Shown here piece after piece: positions 25,382 through 33,680 of a stretch of DNA of 59,739 nt. Below the pieces are notes generated by a model that saw only the letters and a list, made by a program, of their open reading frames with translations, ran no database searches and was not told the DNA's origin. The stretch comes from Treponema sp. (GTDB taxonomy: Bacteria; Spirochaetota; Spirochaetia; Treponematales; Treponemataceae), in the NCBI GenBank assembly GCA_017469785.1, contig JAFUFU010000021.1, forward strand, positions 1-59,739, written 5' to 3'. The position numbers and the translations under genes are program-made. How positions within the stretch are numbered: position 1 is the first letter of the stretch; each line of letters starts with the position of its first letter.

Positions 25382-26581
25382 TTAGTCTACCGTGGCAAGA
25401 ATCTTTCCGCTGGCGGGGGTGATTTCAATCTTCGCGCCTGAAAGAACATCGGCTCCGCTTCTCACGACTTTTCCATCCTGGGTGCGCACCATTGAGTAGC
25501 CGCGATTCAGAATCGTCTGGGGGCTGGCCTGTTCCAAAATGCGGACGCTCTGCTCGACCACGGATTTCGTGTCCCTGACTTTTTGATTCATACCTTCGAT
25601 TAAAGCCGTTCTGGCATTTTCAAGTCTGTTTAAAAGGGGCTGCTCGATTGAGCGGAAACGCACTTCCATGTTTGAAACATCAAATGACTTAACCATGAGC
25701 TTCAGGCGCTCGACTTTCGTTGAAATCTGATGATAAAACTCCTGCTTATAGGCTTCAAGTCCCTCAAGAATGTCGCTCTGCTTTGGAACCACCAGCTCTG
25801 CGGCGGCGGAGGGGGTGGAGGCGCGCATGTCGGCGGCATAGTCGGAAAGTGCCCAGTCAATCTCATGACCCACCGCGCTGACCACTGGAATATGGGATGC
25901 GGCTATGGCACGGACGACAACTTCTTCGCTGAATGGAAGCAAGTCTTCAAGGGAGCCGCCGCCACGGCCTACGATAAGCACGTCGCACATGTCAAAATCA
26001 TTTGCGGTCTTAATCATGCTGGCGATTGTGATTGCCGCTCCCTCTCCCTGAACCAAAGCCGGGAGAATCACCACATCCACTCCGGGGTTCCGCCTCTTGG
26101 TAATCTGCAGAATGTCCCGCAAAGCCGCTCCAGTGGGGCTTGTGACCACGCCTATTCTCTTTGAAAAGCGGGGAATTGGCTTTTTCCGCTCTGAGTCAAA
26201 AAGTCCTTCCTGAGCCAGCTTCTTCTTTCGCTCTTCAAGAATCTGGAGAATGTTTCCCGCCCCGGCGATTTCCATTTTGCTGATGATAATCTGATAGTTT
26301 CCCCTGGGGGCATAAACTGAGACAGAGCCCGTGCATTTTACCTTCATGCCGTCTTTCGGCACAAAATCAAGGCTCATGGCCCTTCCCCGGAACATAACCG
26401 CGGAAATCTGCGCTCCCTCGTCCTTCAGGGTGAAGTAGAGGTGGCCTGAGGCGTTGGGGCGGTAGTTGGAAATCTCTCCCTCCAAGGTGATATTTGAGAA
26501 AGTTCCCTCAAGCAAATCCCGGATTAAGGAAGTGAGGTTCGTGACGGTAAAAACGGTGCCTTTTGGAAAAAGCTGGCTCAT
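25382..26581 (-). CDS. xseA: Exodeoxyribonuclease VII large subunit
   Basis: 399 residues from ATG at 26581; the longer frame to 26617 adds non-conserved residues. N-terminal OB fold: TLEGEISNYRPNASGHLYFT. Central catalytic part: RIGVVTSPTGAALRDI, GRGGGSLEDLLPF, SAVGHEIDWAL. C-terminal coiled region follows. With XseB it forms a large complex that cuts single-stranded DNA to oligonucleotides. Ahead of the ATG is TATAAT with a 7-base gap and no Shine-Dalgarno, suggesting a leaderless mRNA. The creBCD-like block separates it from xseB. Confidence 0.95.
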   Translation of the reverse strand: MSQLFPKGTVFTVTNLTSLIRDLLEGTFSNITLEGEISNYRPNASGHLYFTLKDEGAQISAVMFRGRAMSLDFVPKDGMKVKCTGSVSVYAPRGNYQIIISKMEIAGAGNILQILEERKKKLAQEGLFDSERKKPIPRFSKRIGVVTSPTGAALRDILQITKRRNPGVDVVILPALVQGEGAAITIASMIKTANDFDMCDVLIVGRGGGSLEDLLPFSEEVVVRAIAASHIPVVSAVGHEIDWALSDYAADMRASTPSAAAELVVPKQSDILEGLEAYKQEFYHQISTKVERLKLMVKSFDVSNMEVRFRSIEQPLLNRLENARTALIEGMNQKVRDTKSVVEQSVRILEQASPQTILNRGYSMVRTQDGKVVRSGADVLSGAKIEITPASGKILATVD

Positions 26582-26588
26582 GAATCGA

Positions 26589-26672
26589 ATTATACAAAAA
26601 AAAAGGCAAAAAAACACAAAAAAATCAATTTTTTTTCAAACAGCCTGCCAAAAATGAATTTTTTTTGCAAAT
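26589..26672. promoter_or_regulatory. xseA -10 box and phased A/T tracts between xseA and secretin
   Basis: The xseA -10 (TATAAT, minus strand, 26589-26594) is followed by A-runs at about 26595-26634 and by two nearly identical blocks, aattttttttcaaa (26627-26640) and aattttttttgcaaa (26657-26671), offset by 30 bases, i.e. about three helical turns. Phased tracts of this kind usually bend DNA and may activate the divergent secretin promoter; no clear -35/-10 pair for the secretin gene was found. Confidence 0.4.
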
Positions 26673-26705
26673 ACCTATATGTAGATAAAAAGTGGAGGTT
26701 CTTTT

Positions 26706-28715
26706 GTGTCTGTAAAAAAGAAAAAATGGCTGGAGTTGTTGATGTGCTTCATGCTCTATGCCGCAATTCCGTCACTTGGCATCCATGCAGTGGAAGCCTA
26801 TGAATTTGTGAATCGCGACATTCATGAAATTCTGTACGCCCTCTCTTTGTATACGGGGCTTTCGATTTCTGCCGATGATACCGTTTCTGGTACGGCTGAT
26901 TTCAGATGTACAGGTTCTGATTTTTCAGATTCCTTTGATGCCTTTCTGTTGCAGAGCCGTCTTTATGTTGAAAAAACAGAAAACCGCTGGACTGTGAGCC
27001 GGGTGCGCATTCAGAGAAACAATGAATTATATGCTCTGGATGCCTTTGACGTCACGCCTATGCAGCTTTTCGAGAAGTTCACGATTGCGGCGGGAGTCTG
27101 TGTGACTTATGAATCCCTTCCAGCGGTGAAAGTGAGCCTGCATACAGGATTCTGCTCCCTGGAAGAGATTTTAAGGCGTATCGCTGATTTGTGCATGGGC
27201 TTCTCTCTTGAAAAGACAAATGATAATACTTTTCATGTAGCCCGGGAGACGCTTTCATCTAAGCAGAATCCTTTATCAGGAAAGGTGCTGATTTCTAGAA
27301 TCGGTGAACTGTGGTACGCGGATATTTCAAACGCTCCCTTCTCCATGGCAGCAGAGAAACTTTTTGGTCAGGCCGGGAAGGAATATTGCTTTTCTCTTTC
27401 AAATGACTTGAAAATCAACAGGGCCTGTTTTAAGGCTGGTAATTTTGAGGACATGCTTTCCCTTCTCTGCATGCAGTCGGGTGTGGAATTCACGGTTCAG
27501 GAAGGAATTTATTTTCTGCTGCCTGCTAGAAACAAGCAGTCCCTTGCACGGCGCGGAAAAATCTGGAATAAGTACGGGCTTCAGTTCCTTAAAAACACGG
27601 AATGCATATCGATTCTGGCAAAACGCTTTCCGGAACTTGAATGCATCCTCCTTCCTGATTCCATGTCCTTGCTCTTCCTATGTGAGCCTGAAAAAGCTGA
27701 CGAAGTGCGCAATTTTATTGAAGAAATTGATTCAAAAAATCTTTCCCGGCTGGTAAGGCTGAAATATATCAGAACTGATGAATTTCTTTCCCATCTTCCG
27801 GCCTTTGTGGAAAAAGGCTCGGTATTCGATACGGGGCATGGAGACAGTTTCTTTTTCGTTGGCTCGGATTCTGCGTATAAAAGGCTTTTGGATGAAGTTT
27901 CAGTTCTTGATAAGCCCGTTCCCCGTGTCCGCTACGATCTTTTGATAATGCAGTATCAGTCAACGAAAGGAAGCGAGTGGAACCCCCGGTTCAAGGCGGG
28001 GCGCGTTAAACTTGGAGACATGAACGACGCGGCTGTGCAGCTGGGAAGCGTCCTGAATCTTAATCTTGATGTCGTGGGAGCTTTCGGCCTTCATTTTGCT
28101 GGAGAACTACAGGCTGCCATCAGCGAGTCCAGGGCTAAAGTTTTCGCTGATACGACTTTGAACGGTGTCAGCGGAAAAAGTATTCATTTTCAGAATACGA
28201 ATACATACCGTTACCGCGACAATAATCTTGATCCTGAGACTGGGGAGCCGATTTATTCCGGCGTCACAAAAGAAATTATCTCTGGCCTGAAACTTGAAGT
28301 TACCGGAACTGTGACTGGAGACGGAATGATCAGTACGAAAATCACGGCCAGCGTTTCCCGGCAGGGAACGGACCTTTCCACAACGACCGGAAATCCGCCT
28401 CCCACAAGCGAAAAGGTGGTCACAACGGAAGTAAGGGCAAAATCAGGCGAGCCTGTGGTTCTTAGCGGATTGGTGCAGGAGGAAGAAAATAACGTCGTTT
28501 CCAGGATTCCCTTTGTATCGCGCATTCCGTTGCTGGGGCGACTGTTCCGCTCTGAAGATAAGTCAGTGGAGAAAAATGAGCTGGTTATCTATCTTCTGCC
28601 GACCGCTGACATCCATGAAGAGAATGTTGATTCTGCCAGTGAGAGTGACTTGAAGAATCTGCTGTATGAGGCCGCGGAGTCTTATATCAGAAAATCTGGA
28701 AAACGCGAGGTGTGA
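26706..28715 (+). CDS. GspD/PilQ-type secretin
   Basis: 669 residues, GTG start at 26706 with GGAGG 7 bases upstream. Signal peptide through residue ~28 (LMCFMLYAAIPSLGIHA). The N-terminal part has two N0/STN-like modules (VNRDIHEILYALSLYTGLSI and a second near residue 205). The C-terminal ~250 residues are the secretin barrel: GEPVVLSGLVQEEENN, SRIPFVSRIPLLGRLFRSE, NELVIYLLP. It should form the outer-membrane pore of the reduced type II system encoded downstream. No pilotin is recognised, though a lipoprotein in the operon could play that role. It heads a nine-gene operon. Confidence 0.9.
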   Translation: MSVKKKKWLELLMCFMLYAAIPSLGIHAVEAYEFVNRDIHEILYALSLYTGLSISADDTVSGTADFRCTGSDFSDSFDAFLLQSRLYVEKTENRWTVSRVRIQRNNELYALDAFDVTPMQLFEKFTIAAGVCVTYESLPAVKVSLHTGFCSLEEILRRIADLCMGFSLEKTNDNTFHVARETLSSKQNPLSGKVLISRIGELWYADISNAPFSMAAEKLFGQAGKEYCFSLSNDLKINRACFKAGNFEDMLSLLCMQSGVEFTVQEGIYFLLPARNKQSLARRGKIWNKYGLQFLKNTECISILAKRFPELECILLPDSMSLLFLCEPEKADEVRNFIEEIDSKNLSRLVRLKYIRTDEFLSHLPAFVEKGSVFDTGHGDSFFFVGSDSAYKRLLDEVSVLDKPVPRVRYDLLIMQYQSTKGSEWNPRFKAGRVKLGDMNDAAVQLGSVLNLNLDVVGAFGLHFAGELQAAISESRAKVFADTTLNGVSGKSIHFQNTNTYRYRDNNLDPETGEPIYSGVTKEIISGLKLEVTGTVTGDGMISTKITASVSRQGTDLSTTTGNPPPTSEKVVTTEVRAKSGEPVVLSGLVQEEENNVVSRIPFVSRIPLLGRLFRSEDKSVEKNELVIYLLPTADIHEENVDSASESDLKNLLYEAAESYIRKSGKREV

Positions 28716-28719
28716 CCCT

Positions 28720-29892
28720 ATGGAAGGAGTTTTTGACTTGTCAGTGAATTTCAGTCTTTATAACGGAGCCGTCGTTCTGGAGACCTCCCGGTCATCCGTG
28801 AAAATCGGGCTTAGGGACGTCACTGACGAAAAATTAAAGGAAAAGCTGGTGAAATCCCTGCGCAACTATTCCCTGCGCCATGGCTGCAAAGACGGGCTTC
28901 CTGACTGTGAATTCGTCGAGATTGACGAGGAAACCCTCCGCCATGAAATCTCCCTGCGCTACGGTCAGCGGGAACGGGAGCATAATATAGCGCATGAGGA
29001 AAGCGAGGCCGGAATGCTGCTGGATACGCTCTTAAAGGAAGCTGTCAGTAAAGGTGCAACTGATGTCCATATCGAGGAGCGGAGGGTACGCTTCAGAATC
29101 GCAGGAATACTTTCAGATTTTACAGCGCTCTCATCGGAAAAAAGCCATGAGCTTGTCCGGCGGATAAAAGTGCTTGCAAATCTGAACGTGCTTGAATCCC
29201 GGCGGGCTCAGGACGGGCAGTTCGTGTTTCCCATGGGTACCCCGGTCTTTGTGAGGGTTTCATGCATTCCCGCATTCTCAGAGACTGGAAGCGCCGAAAG
29301 CGTGGTGCTGAGACTTCTGAATGCGGAAAGAACGCCACTGTCCCTGATGGAACTTGGATTTACATGCGGTCAGCGTGATATTTTGATTTCTTCCTTGAAA
29401 AAAGAGCAGGGGCTTGTTCTCATCTGCGGGGCAACAGGCAGCGGAAAATCAACGACGGCTGCTTCTTTAATCATGGAACTTGGCCAATTGTATGGGAACA
29501 AGAAGAAAATCATCACTATAGAAGACCCTCCGGAATATGTGCTTCCGGGCGTGACTCAGATTCAGGTGAATGAGGAATTGGGTATGAGTTTTTCCGATGC
29601 CCTCCGCTTTGTTTTCCGGCAGGATCCTGACGTGATTTTTGTAGGGGAAATCAGGGATAGCCTGAGTGCAAGGACTGTGCTGCAAGCATCCCTGACAGGC
29701 CATCTTGTCCTTGCCACTGTGCACACGGGCGGCTTCCGGGAAACGGCCGTCAGAATGAAGGAGCTTGGCGTCGATGTCTCGGAATTCTCTTCTGTTTTGC
29801 AGGCAGTGATTTTCCAGAAATTGCGCTCTGAAGACGGAAAAACCGTTTGCCTTGAGGCACAAATCAGTAAGGAATTCAAGGAGTGCGCATGA
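28720..29892 (+). CDS. GspE/PilB-type secretion ATPase (compact)
   Basis: 390 residues from ATG at 28720, 4 bases after the secretin stop. Motifs: GATDVHIE (Asp/His lead), ICGATGSGKSTTAAS (Walker A), TIEDPPEYVLPGVTQIQV (Asp box), VIFVGEIRDSLSARTVLQAS (Walker B), ATVHTGG (His box). It lacks the tetra-cysteine zinc module and a long N-terminal domain, so it is shorter than classical GspE (~500). It should energise pseudopilus assembly at the inner membrane. It overlaps the platform gene by ATGA. Confidence 0.93.
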   Translation: MEGVFDLSVNFSLYNGAVVLETSRSSVKIGLRDVTDEKLKEKLVKSLRNYSLRHGCKDGLPDCEFVEIDEETLRHEISLRYGQREREHNIAHEESEAGMLLDTLLKEAVSKGATDVHIEERRVRFRIAGILSDFTALSSEKSHELVRRIKVLANLNVLESRRAQDGQFVFPMGTPVFVRVSCIPAFSETGSAESVVLRLLNAERTPLSLMELGFTCGQRDILISSLKKEQGLVLICGATGSGKSTTAASLIMELGQLYGNKKKIITIEDPPEYVLPGVTQIQVNEELGMSFSDALRFVFRQDPDVIFVGEIRDSLSARTVLQASLTGHLVLATVHTGGFRETAVRMKELGVDVSEFSSVLQAVIFQKLRSEDGKTVCLEAQISKEFKECA

Positions 29893-30881
29893 AGCAGTTT
29901 TTTTCTTTTTTTTCTGGGAGAAGAAGGCTCCTTTTTTTCACAGAGCGACTTTCTGAACTCCTCTCAAGCGGAATTTCTCTTCAAAAGTCACTTGGAATTT
30001 TGGAAACCCTCCCTTGCTCAGACCCTGAATTCACTTGTTCATGCGTCACGCTCAAAGAATATGTCAGCGGCGGAAGCGCATTTTCCGCAGCCATACGTCT
30101 TCTGCCGTCCTTGCCTGCCCCGGACTGGTACATCGCTTATATAAGCGTTGCCGAGGAGTGTGCATGCATTGTGCCCGTGTTGGAGCATCTCTTGCACCTG
30201 CTCCGCCGTGAAAAGGAAAATACCGAGAAATTCATCGCGGCCTTGTGCTACCCGCTCCTTATCCTGCTTCTGACGGGATGCGCCGGATTCTTCTCGGTCT
30301 TCTACTTTCTGCCTGGAATGCTTCCCTTGTTCGGGGAAAAAGCCGCGTCAATCCGGAACGAGGCGCTTTATGTGATGATGCGCGCTGACTGTATGCTTGT
30401 ACTTGCCTTCATGCTTCTTGCCATCTGCGCCAGAAACTGCTTCCGTATGGATCCTTGCATCGCCGTGTTCAGGACTATGGCTTTCCTTACGGAGCAGGCG
30501 GTGCCGACGTTGAGCGCTGTTTCCTGCGCATTTGCATTCTGCGCCCGGGATAAAAAGATTTCCGCCGCTCTGCTTGCCGTTCGTTCCGAATTGCTTGAGG
30601 GGGAGCGGATATCTGCCTGTTTCGGACGCTGTTTTCAGAAATCTGGTTTCAAAAAAGAGGGATTTCTTCTTTCGGAGCATCTTTCACTGTGCGAGGAGAC
30701 GGGAAGAAAAAACGGCTTTGAGAAGACGGCGGATTACATTGCGGCGAAAAAAACAGGAGCGGAAAAAGTTTTTCTTGCTGTTCTCCAGCCATCGCTTCTT
30801 GCGCTTTCTTCGCTTTATATCACGCTGATTTTAAAAACGGCATTTTTGCCTTATATCACACAATTAGGAGATTTGATATGA
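29889..30881 (+). CDS. GspF/PilC-type inner-membrane platform protein
   Basis: 330 residues, ATG at 29889 overlapping the ATPase stop (ATGA). The first cytoplasmic domain ERLSELLSSGISLQKSLGIL is the GspF repeat start; hydrophobic helices occur near 115-140, 163-180 and at the C-terminus (LLALSSLYITLILKTAFLP). A second, weaker cytoplasmic domain (about 185-300) matches the usual duplicated layout. It should connect the ATPase to the pseudopilus. ATGA overlap with the pseudopilin gene. Confidence 0.88.
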   Translation: MKQFFSFFSGRRRLLFFTERLSELLSSGISLQKSLGILETLPCSDPEFTCSCVTLKEYVSGGSAFSAAIRLLPSLPAPDWYIAYISVAEECACIVPVLEHLLHLLRREKENTEKFIAALCYPLLILLLTGCAGFFSVFYFLPGMLPLFGEKAASIRNEALYVMMRADCMLVLAFMLLAICARNCFRMDPCIAVFRTMAFLTEQAVPTLSAVSCAFAFCARDKKISAALLAVRSELLEGERISACFGRCFQKSGFKKEGFLLSEHLSLCEETGRKNGFEKTADYIAAKKTGAEKVFLAVLQPSLLALSSLYITLILKTAFLPYITQLGDLI

Positions 30882-31390
30882 AAAAAAACGATGGACAGGG
30901 ACAGAAAAAAGAATTCTTGACCCGTGAGAATCTTGGGAATCTTAAAAAATCCAAAAATGCGGGATTCACCTTCGTGGAGACGCTCGCAGTTCTTGCTGTG
31001 ACGGCAATCCTGACATCCCAGATTGGAATAGCGGCTCACAAGATGATTCAGAAAGCAAAAGTTGCATCTGCAAAGGCCCAGATTGAGCAGATAAAAGTCT
31101 CGTTACAGAACTATTTCTCTGACTGCGGACGTTTTCCAACGGAGGAACAGGGACTTTTAGCCCTATGGGAGGAGAGCGATTTGTATCCTCTCCCAGATAA
31201 ATGGAACGGCCCATACACGGACAGGAAAATCTCTTGCGATCCATGGGGGACAGAATATCGCTATGTATTGAAGGATTCCGCCTCTTCGTCGATTCTTCCA
31301 AAGGGGCTGCCATTCGGCATCATATCCTTGGGGGCTGACAAATGCGAAGGTGGAAGTGGTGATGACAGGGATATTTATTCCTGGGAATAG
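30878..31390 (+). CDS. GspG-type major pseudopilin
   Basis: 170 residues. Prepilin cleavage site NAG|FTFVETLAVLAV with Glu at +5. The long leader (~33 residues) is unusual for a pseudopilin. C-terminal GspG hallmarks: FPTEEQGLLALW, CDPWGTEYRYVLK, GIISLGADKCEGGSGDDRDI with the Asp residues that bind calcium in GspG. A prepilin peptidase is needed and is not in this window. ATGA overlap with the platform gene. Confidence 0.93.
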   Translation: MKKNDGQGQKKEFLTRENLGNLKKSKNAGFTFVETLAVLAVTAILTSQIGIAAHKMIQKAKVASAKAQIEQIKVSLQNYFSDCGRFPTEEQGLLALWEESDLYPLPDKWNGPYTDRKISCDPWGTEYRYVLKDSASSSILPKGLPFGIISLGADKCEGGSGDDRDIYSWE

Positions 31391-31410
31391 ATGAAAATAA
31401 AAAGGAGTTT

Positions 31411-32652
31411 ATGATGAAAAAAACGATTATCAGGATTGCTGATTATGAGCTGTATCGGATTCTGCTTCCGTGGAAGTGCCTTTTTTCACGACAGAGCCGT
31501 TTCATTGACAGGGAACTGGAAAAACTTCATCCACGCTTTTCGGGCAGCTGCTGTTATGATACGAAATATATCGTTAAGAGACAGAACCTTCTGGCTGAAG
31601 TTGTGGTCATGGAAAAGACTAGCCTTGCAGAGTACCGGCAACGCGGTGGAACCCTCTACCTTGAAGGCGAGCGAAAACGCTCTGTATTCTCTTCGCGCAC
31701 AAAATTGCTTCACATAGCTTCCCTTGCGCTGATTTTTCTCGCTGGAATCTTGTCCTTCAGGATAGCCTGTTCGATTCTTTTGCAGCGTGGGAATACGAAT
31801 CTGTTTTCACATTCGGATAAAAACGCGCTGATTTCATCTGCTTCGGCTGCTTTGAATGATGAAAACTCTTCTGATCTCGCCGGGATGAATATGAGCGATG
31901 AGGGGGACGCTGAGCACGAGGAGATATTGTCATCGATTTTTGCGTCGGTAAGCGGCCATGGCGGAAAAATTTCTTCCTTTTTGTATGAGTCAGGAACTCC
32001 TTTTTCAATGAATCGAAATTCCCCGATGTGTGCCTTTTCGGTTTACGGTTGTAATTGCGAGGATATTGCTTATGCCCAGAACTGTGCAGTCTCATTCAAA
32101 GACAACGAACCATATTTTAAGATTCAGATTCCTTTTACGAAATCCCGTTGGCAGAATGCCCATGTTGTGGCTGGAAACATTTTCCCTGCCTATAAACTAC
32201 GCGAAGAGCTTTTGAAAATCGGAGCCGTTTTTGAGAGCGAGCGGAACGGAAGCGATGAATTCCGTATGAATCTGAAGGTGGCGCGGGACAGGCTCTATTC
32301 CTGCCTGAAACTTTGTGGCATGGAGGCCGACGATGCCTTCTGGTCTGTGAAAAGGCTTTCTGTTTCTGAGCAGAATGGAGTTTGTGATGTTGCCCTTACA
32401 CTTGTGCAGATTAAGGATGAGAATTTCAATCCTCTGCTGCTCGCCGCCAAATACGCATATCTTTTCGGAAAGGAAGTCCCATTGAGGAAAACTGGGGCAG
32501 GACTCTTCCCTGCAAAAAAAATACCTGTTACCAGCCGACAGTCGGTAAACAAAATCGGTGAAATCAAAAAAAACGGCAATGTATTCGTCTGTTTCAGGAC
32601 GCCAGACGGTCGTATGAACTTTGAGAAAAAGGAGCTTGTAAATGAAAACTAA
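31411..32652 (+). CDS. Bitopic membrane protein of the secretion operon (GspL/M-like by layout)
   Basis: 413 residues (ATG at 31411, a second ATG at 31414; AAGGAG upstream). About 95 cytoplasmic residues, one helix (about 100-121, LLHIASLALIFLAGILSFRI), and ~290 periplasmic residues. Sequence gives no family hit I can name. The layout, cytoplasmic part plus one helix plus periplasmic part, and the position after GspG fit a GspL/GspM-type assembly protein. Alternatively it is a system-specific factor. The stop overlaps the next start by 11 bases. Confidence 0.7.
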   Translation: MMKKTIIRIADYELYRILLPWKCLFSRQSRFIDRELEKLHPRFSGSCCYDTKYIVKRQNLLAEVVVMEKTSLAEYRQRGGTLYLEGERKRSVFSSRTKLLHIASLALIFLAGILSFRIACSILLQRGNTNLFSHSDKNALISSASAALNDENSSDLAGMNMSDEGDAEHEEILSSIFASVSGHGGKISSFLYESGTPFSMNRNSPMCAFSVYGCNCEDIAYAQNCAVSFKDNEPYFKIQIPFTKSRWQNAHVVAGNIFPAYKLREELLKIGAVFESERNGSDEFRMNLKVARDRLYSCLKLCGMEADDAFWSVKRLSVSEQNGVCDVALTLVQIKDENFNPLLLAAKYAYLFGKEVPLRKTGAGLFPAKKIPVTSRQSVNKIGEIKKNGNVFVCFRTPDGRMNFEKKELVNEN

Positions 32653-33160
32653 AATCATCTGTAAAAATATTCTCGTTGCCGCTCTTGTATGCCTTTTTGC
32701 CTCCTGCGCGTCGACAAAATTCGACGGAAGGGCAAACCTCGTCGGGCGGGTCTGTGATGCGGACGGAAAGCCTGTGAAAGATTATCACATCAACGCGGGG
32801 CTGGGATTGAACGCTCTGACCGACGAGAGCGGAATGTTCATTATCCGCGACTTGAAAGCCGGAAGCTATCATATTGAGGGCGGGGGATACGGCTGGCGCG
32901 TTTTTGAGGACGACATCCCTTTCTATGACAGGAAGATGATTGTCTGCATTCAGGCCGAACCTTTGCGCACCCTTATGCCGGAGCTATCATCTCTTCTTGA
33001 CGATAAAAAAATCGGCGAGGCAAAGGAACTGCTGCAGAAATCCAAGAAATACAATGAGAAAAACCGGGTGTTTGACAGTTACCAGAAGCTTATAAAACTA
33101 TGTGAATTCCCGACTGAAGAAAACAAAAAGGCTTTCTTTGACAGCCTGAGAAACATGTAG
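32642..33160 (+). CDS. Lipoprotein with carboxypeptidase-regulatory-like fold
   Basis: 172 residues. Lipobox LFASC (C22). Residues ~30-95 look like a carboxypeptidase D regulatory-like beta sandwich (GRVCDADGKPVKDYHIN, DESGMFIIRDLKAGSYHIEG). The C-terminal part is helical. Such domains bind surfaces or extracellular partners. Overlaps the previous gene by 11 bases. Could serve as an outer-membrane helper of the secretin, but that is inference from context only. Confidence 0.75.
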   Translation: MKTKIICKNILVAALVCLFASCASTKFDGRANLVGRVCDADGKPVKDYHINAGLGLNALTDESGMFIIRDLKAGSYHIEGGGYGWRVFEDDIPFYDRKMIVCIQAEPLRTLMPELSSLLDDKKIGEAKELLQKSKKYNEKNRVFDSYQKLIKLCEFPTEENKKAFFDSLRNM

Positions 33161-33182
33161 GAGCCATTTGCGGGAGAAAAAT

Positions 33183-33680
33183 ATGGAAAAAAATACTAAA
33201 TTGAAAAAAGCAGCTGGCGTATTCAGTGCGATAATGTGGCACACCGCTTTCTCTGCTATTCTTCTGCTGCTTGTCTCGTCATGCGGGACTACGGAGACCT
33301 TTTCCTGCCCTTATGTGATTTCAAATCCACGGGTCGAAATTGGAGCGTTCGAGGATAAATATCATTTTGCGGGAATGCATTTTTCACTGTTCAACGACAG
33401 TCAGAAAAACATAGACAGTTTCACGTTTTCATTCATGCTCTACGATTCCGACGGCAACAATCCTTTCATCGGCTCGAACTGCATAGTTTCAAAATGTGAA
33501 TGGTCGCAAGGCTCAGATTCGATAACTGATTATGTTATCAGCCTTGACTCCTACGTTTCCCAAATTCCTACGGACGGTTTCGTCATTGATTACCTCTATC
33601 TTCGGGAAATCAACTACAGTGACGGAACTTCATGGAAGGATCCCTATGGTATGTTCTGTGTCAGGGAGGTGTACGAATGA
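33183..33680 (+). CDS. Lipoprotein of unknown function, beta-rich
   Basis: 165 residues from ATG at 33183 (GGGAG upstream; a TTG at 33168 is in frame). Lipobox VSSC near residue 34 after a long basic N-terminus. The body (FAGMHFSLFNDSQKNIDSFT, YDSDGNNPFIGSN) looks like a small beta sandwich. Not recognised. Overlaps the clostripain start by ATGA. Confidence 0.7.
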   Translation: MEKNTKLKKAAGVFSAIMWHTAFSAILLLLVSSCGTTETFSCPYVISNPRVEIGAFEDKYHFAGMHFSLFNDSQKNIDSFTFSFMLYDSDGNNPFIGSNCIVSKCEWSQGSDSITDYVISLDSYVSQIPTDGFVIDYLYLREINYSDGTSWKDPYGMFCVREVYE

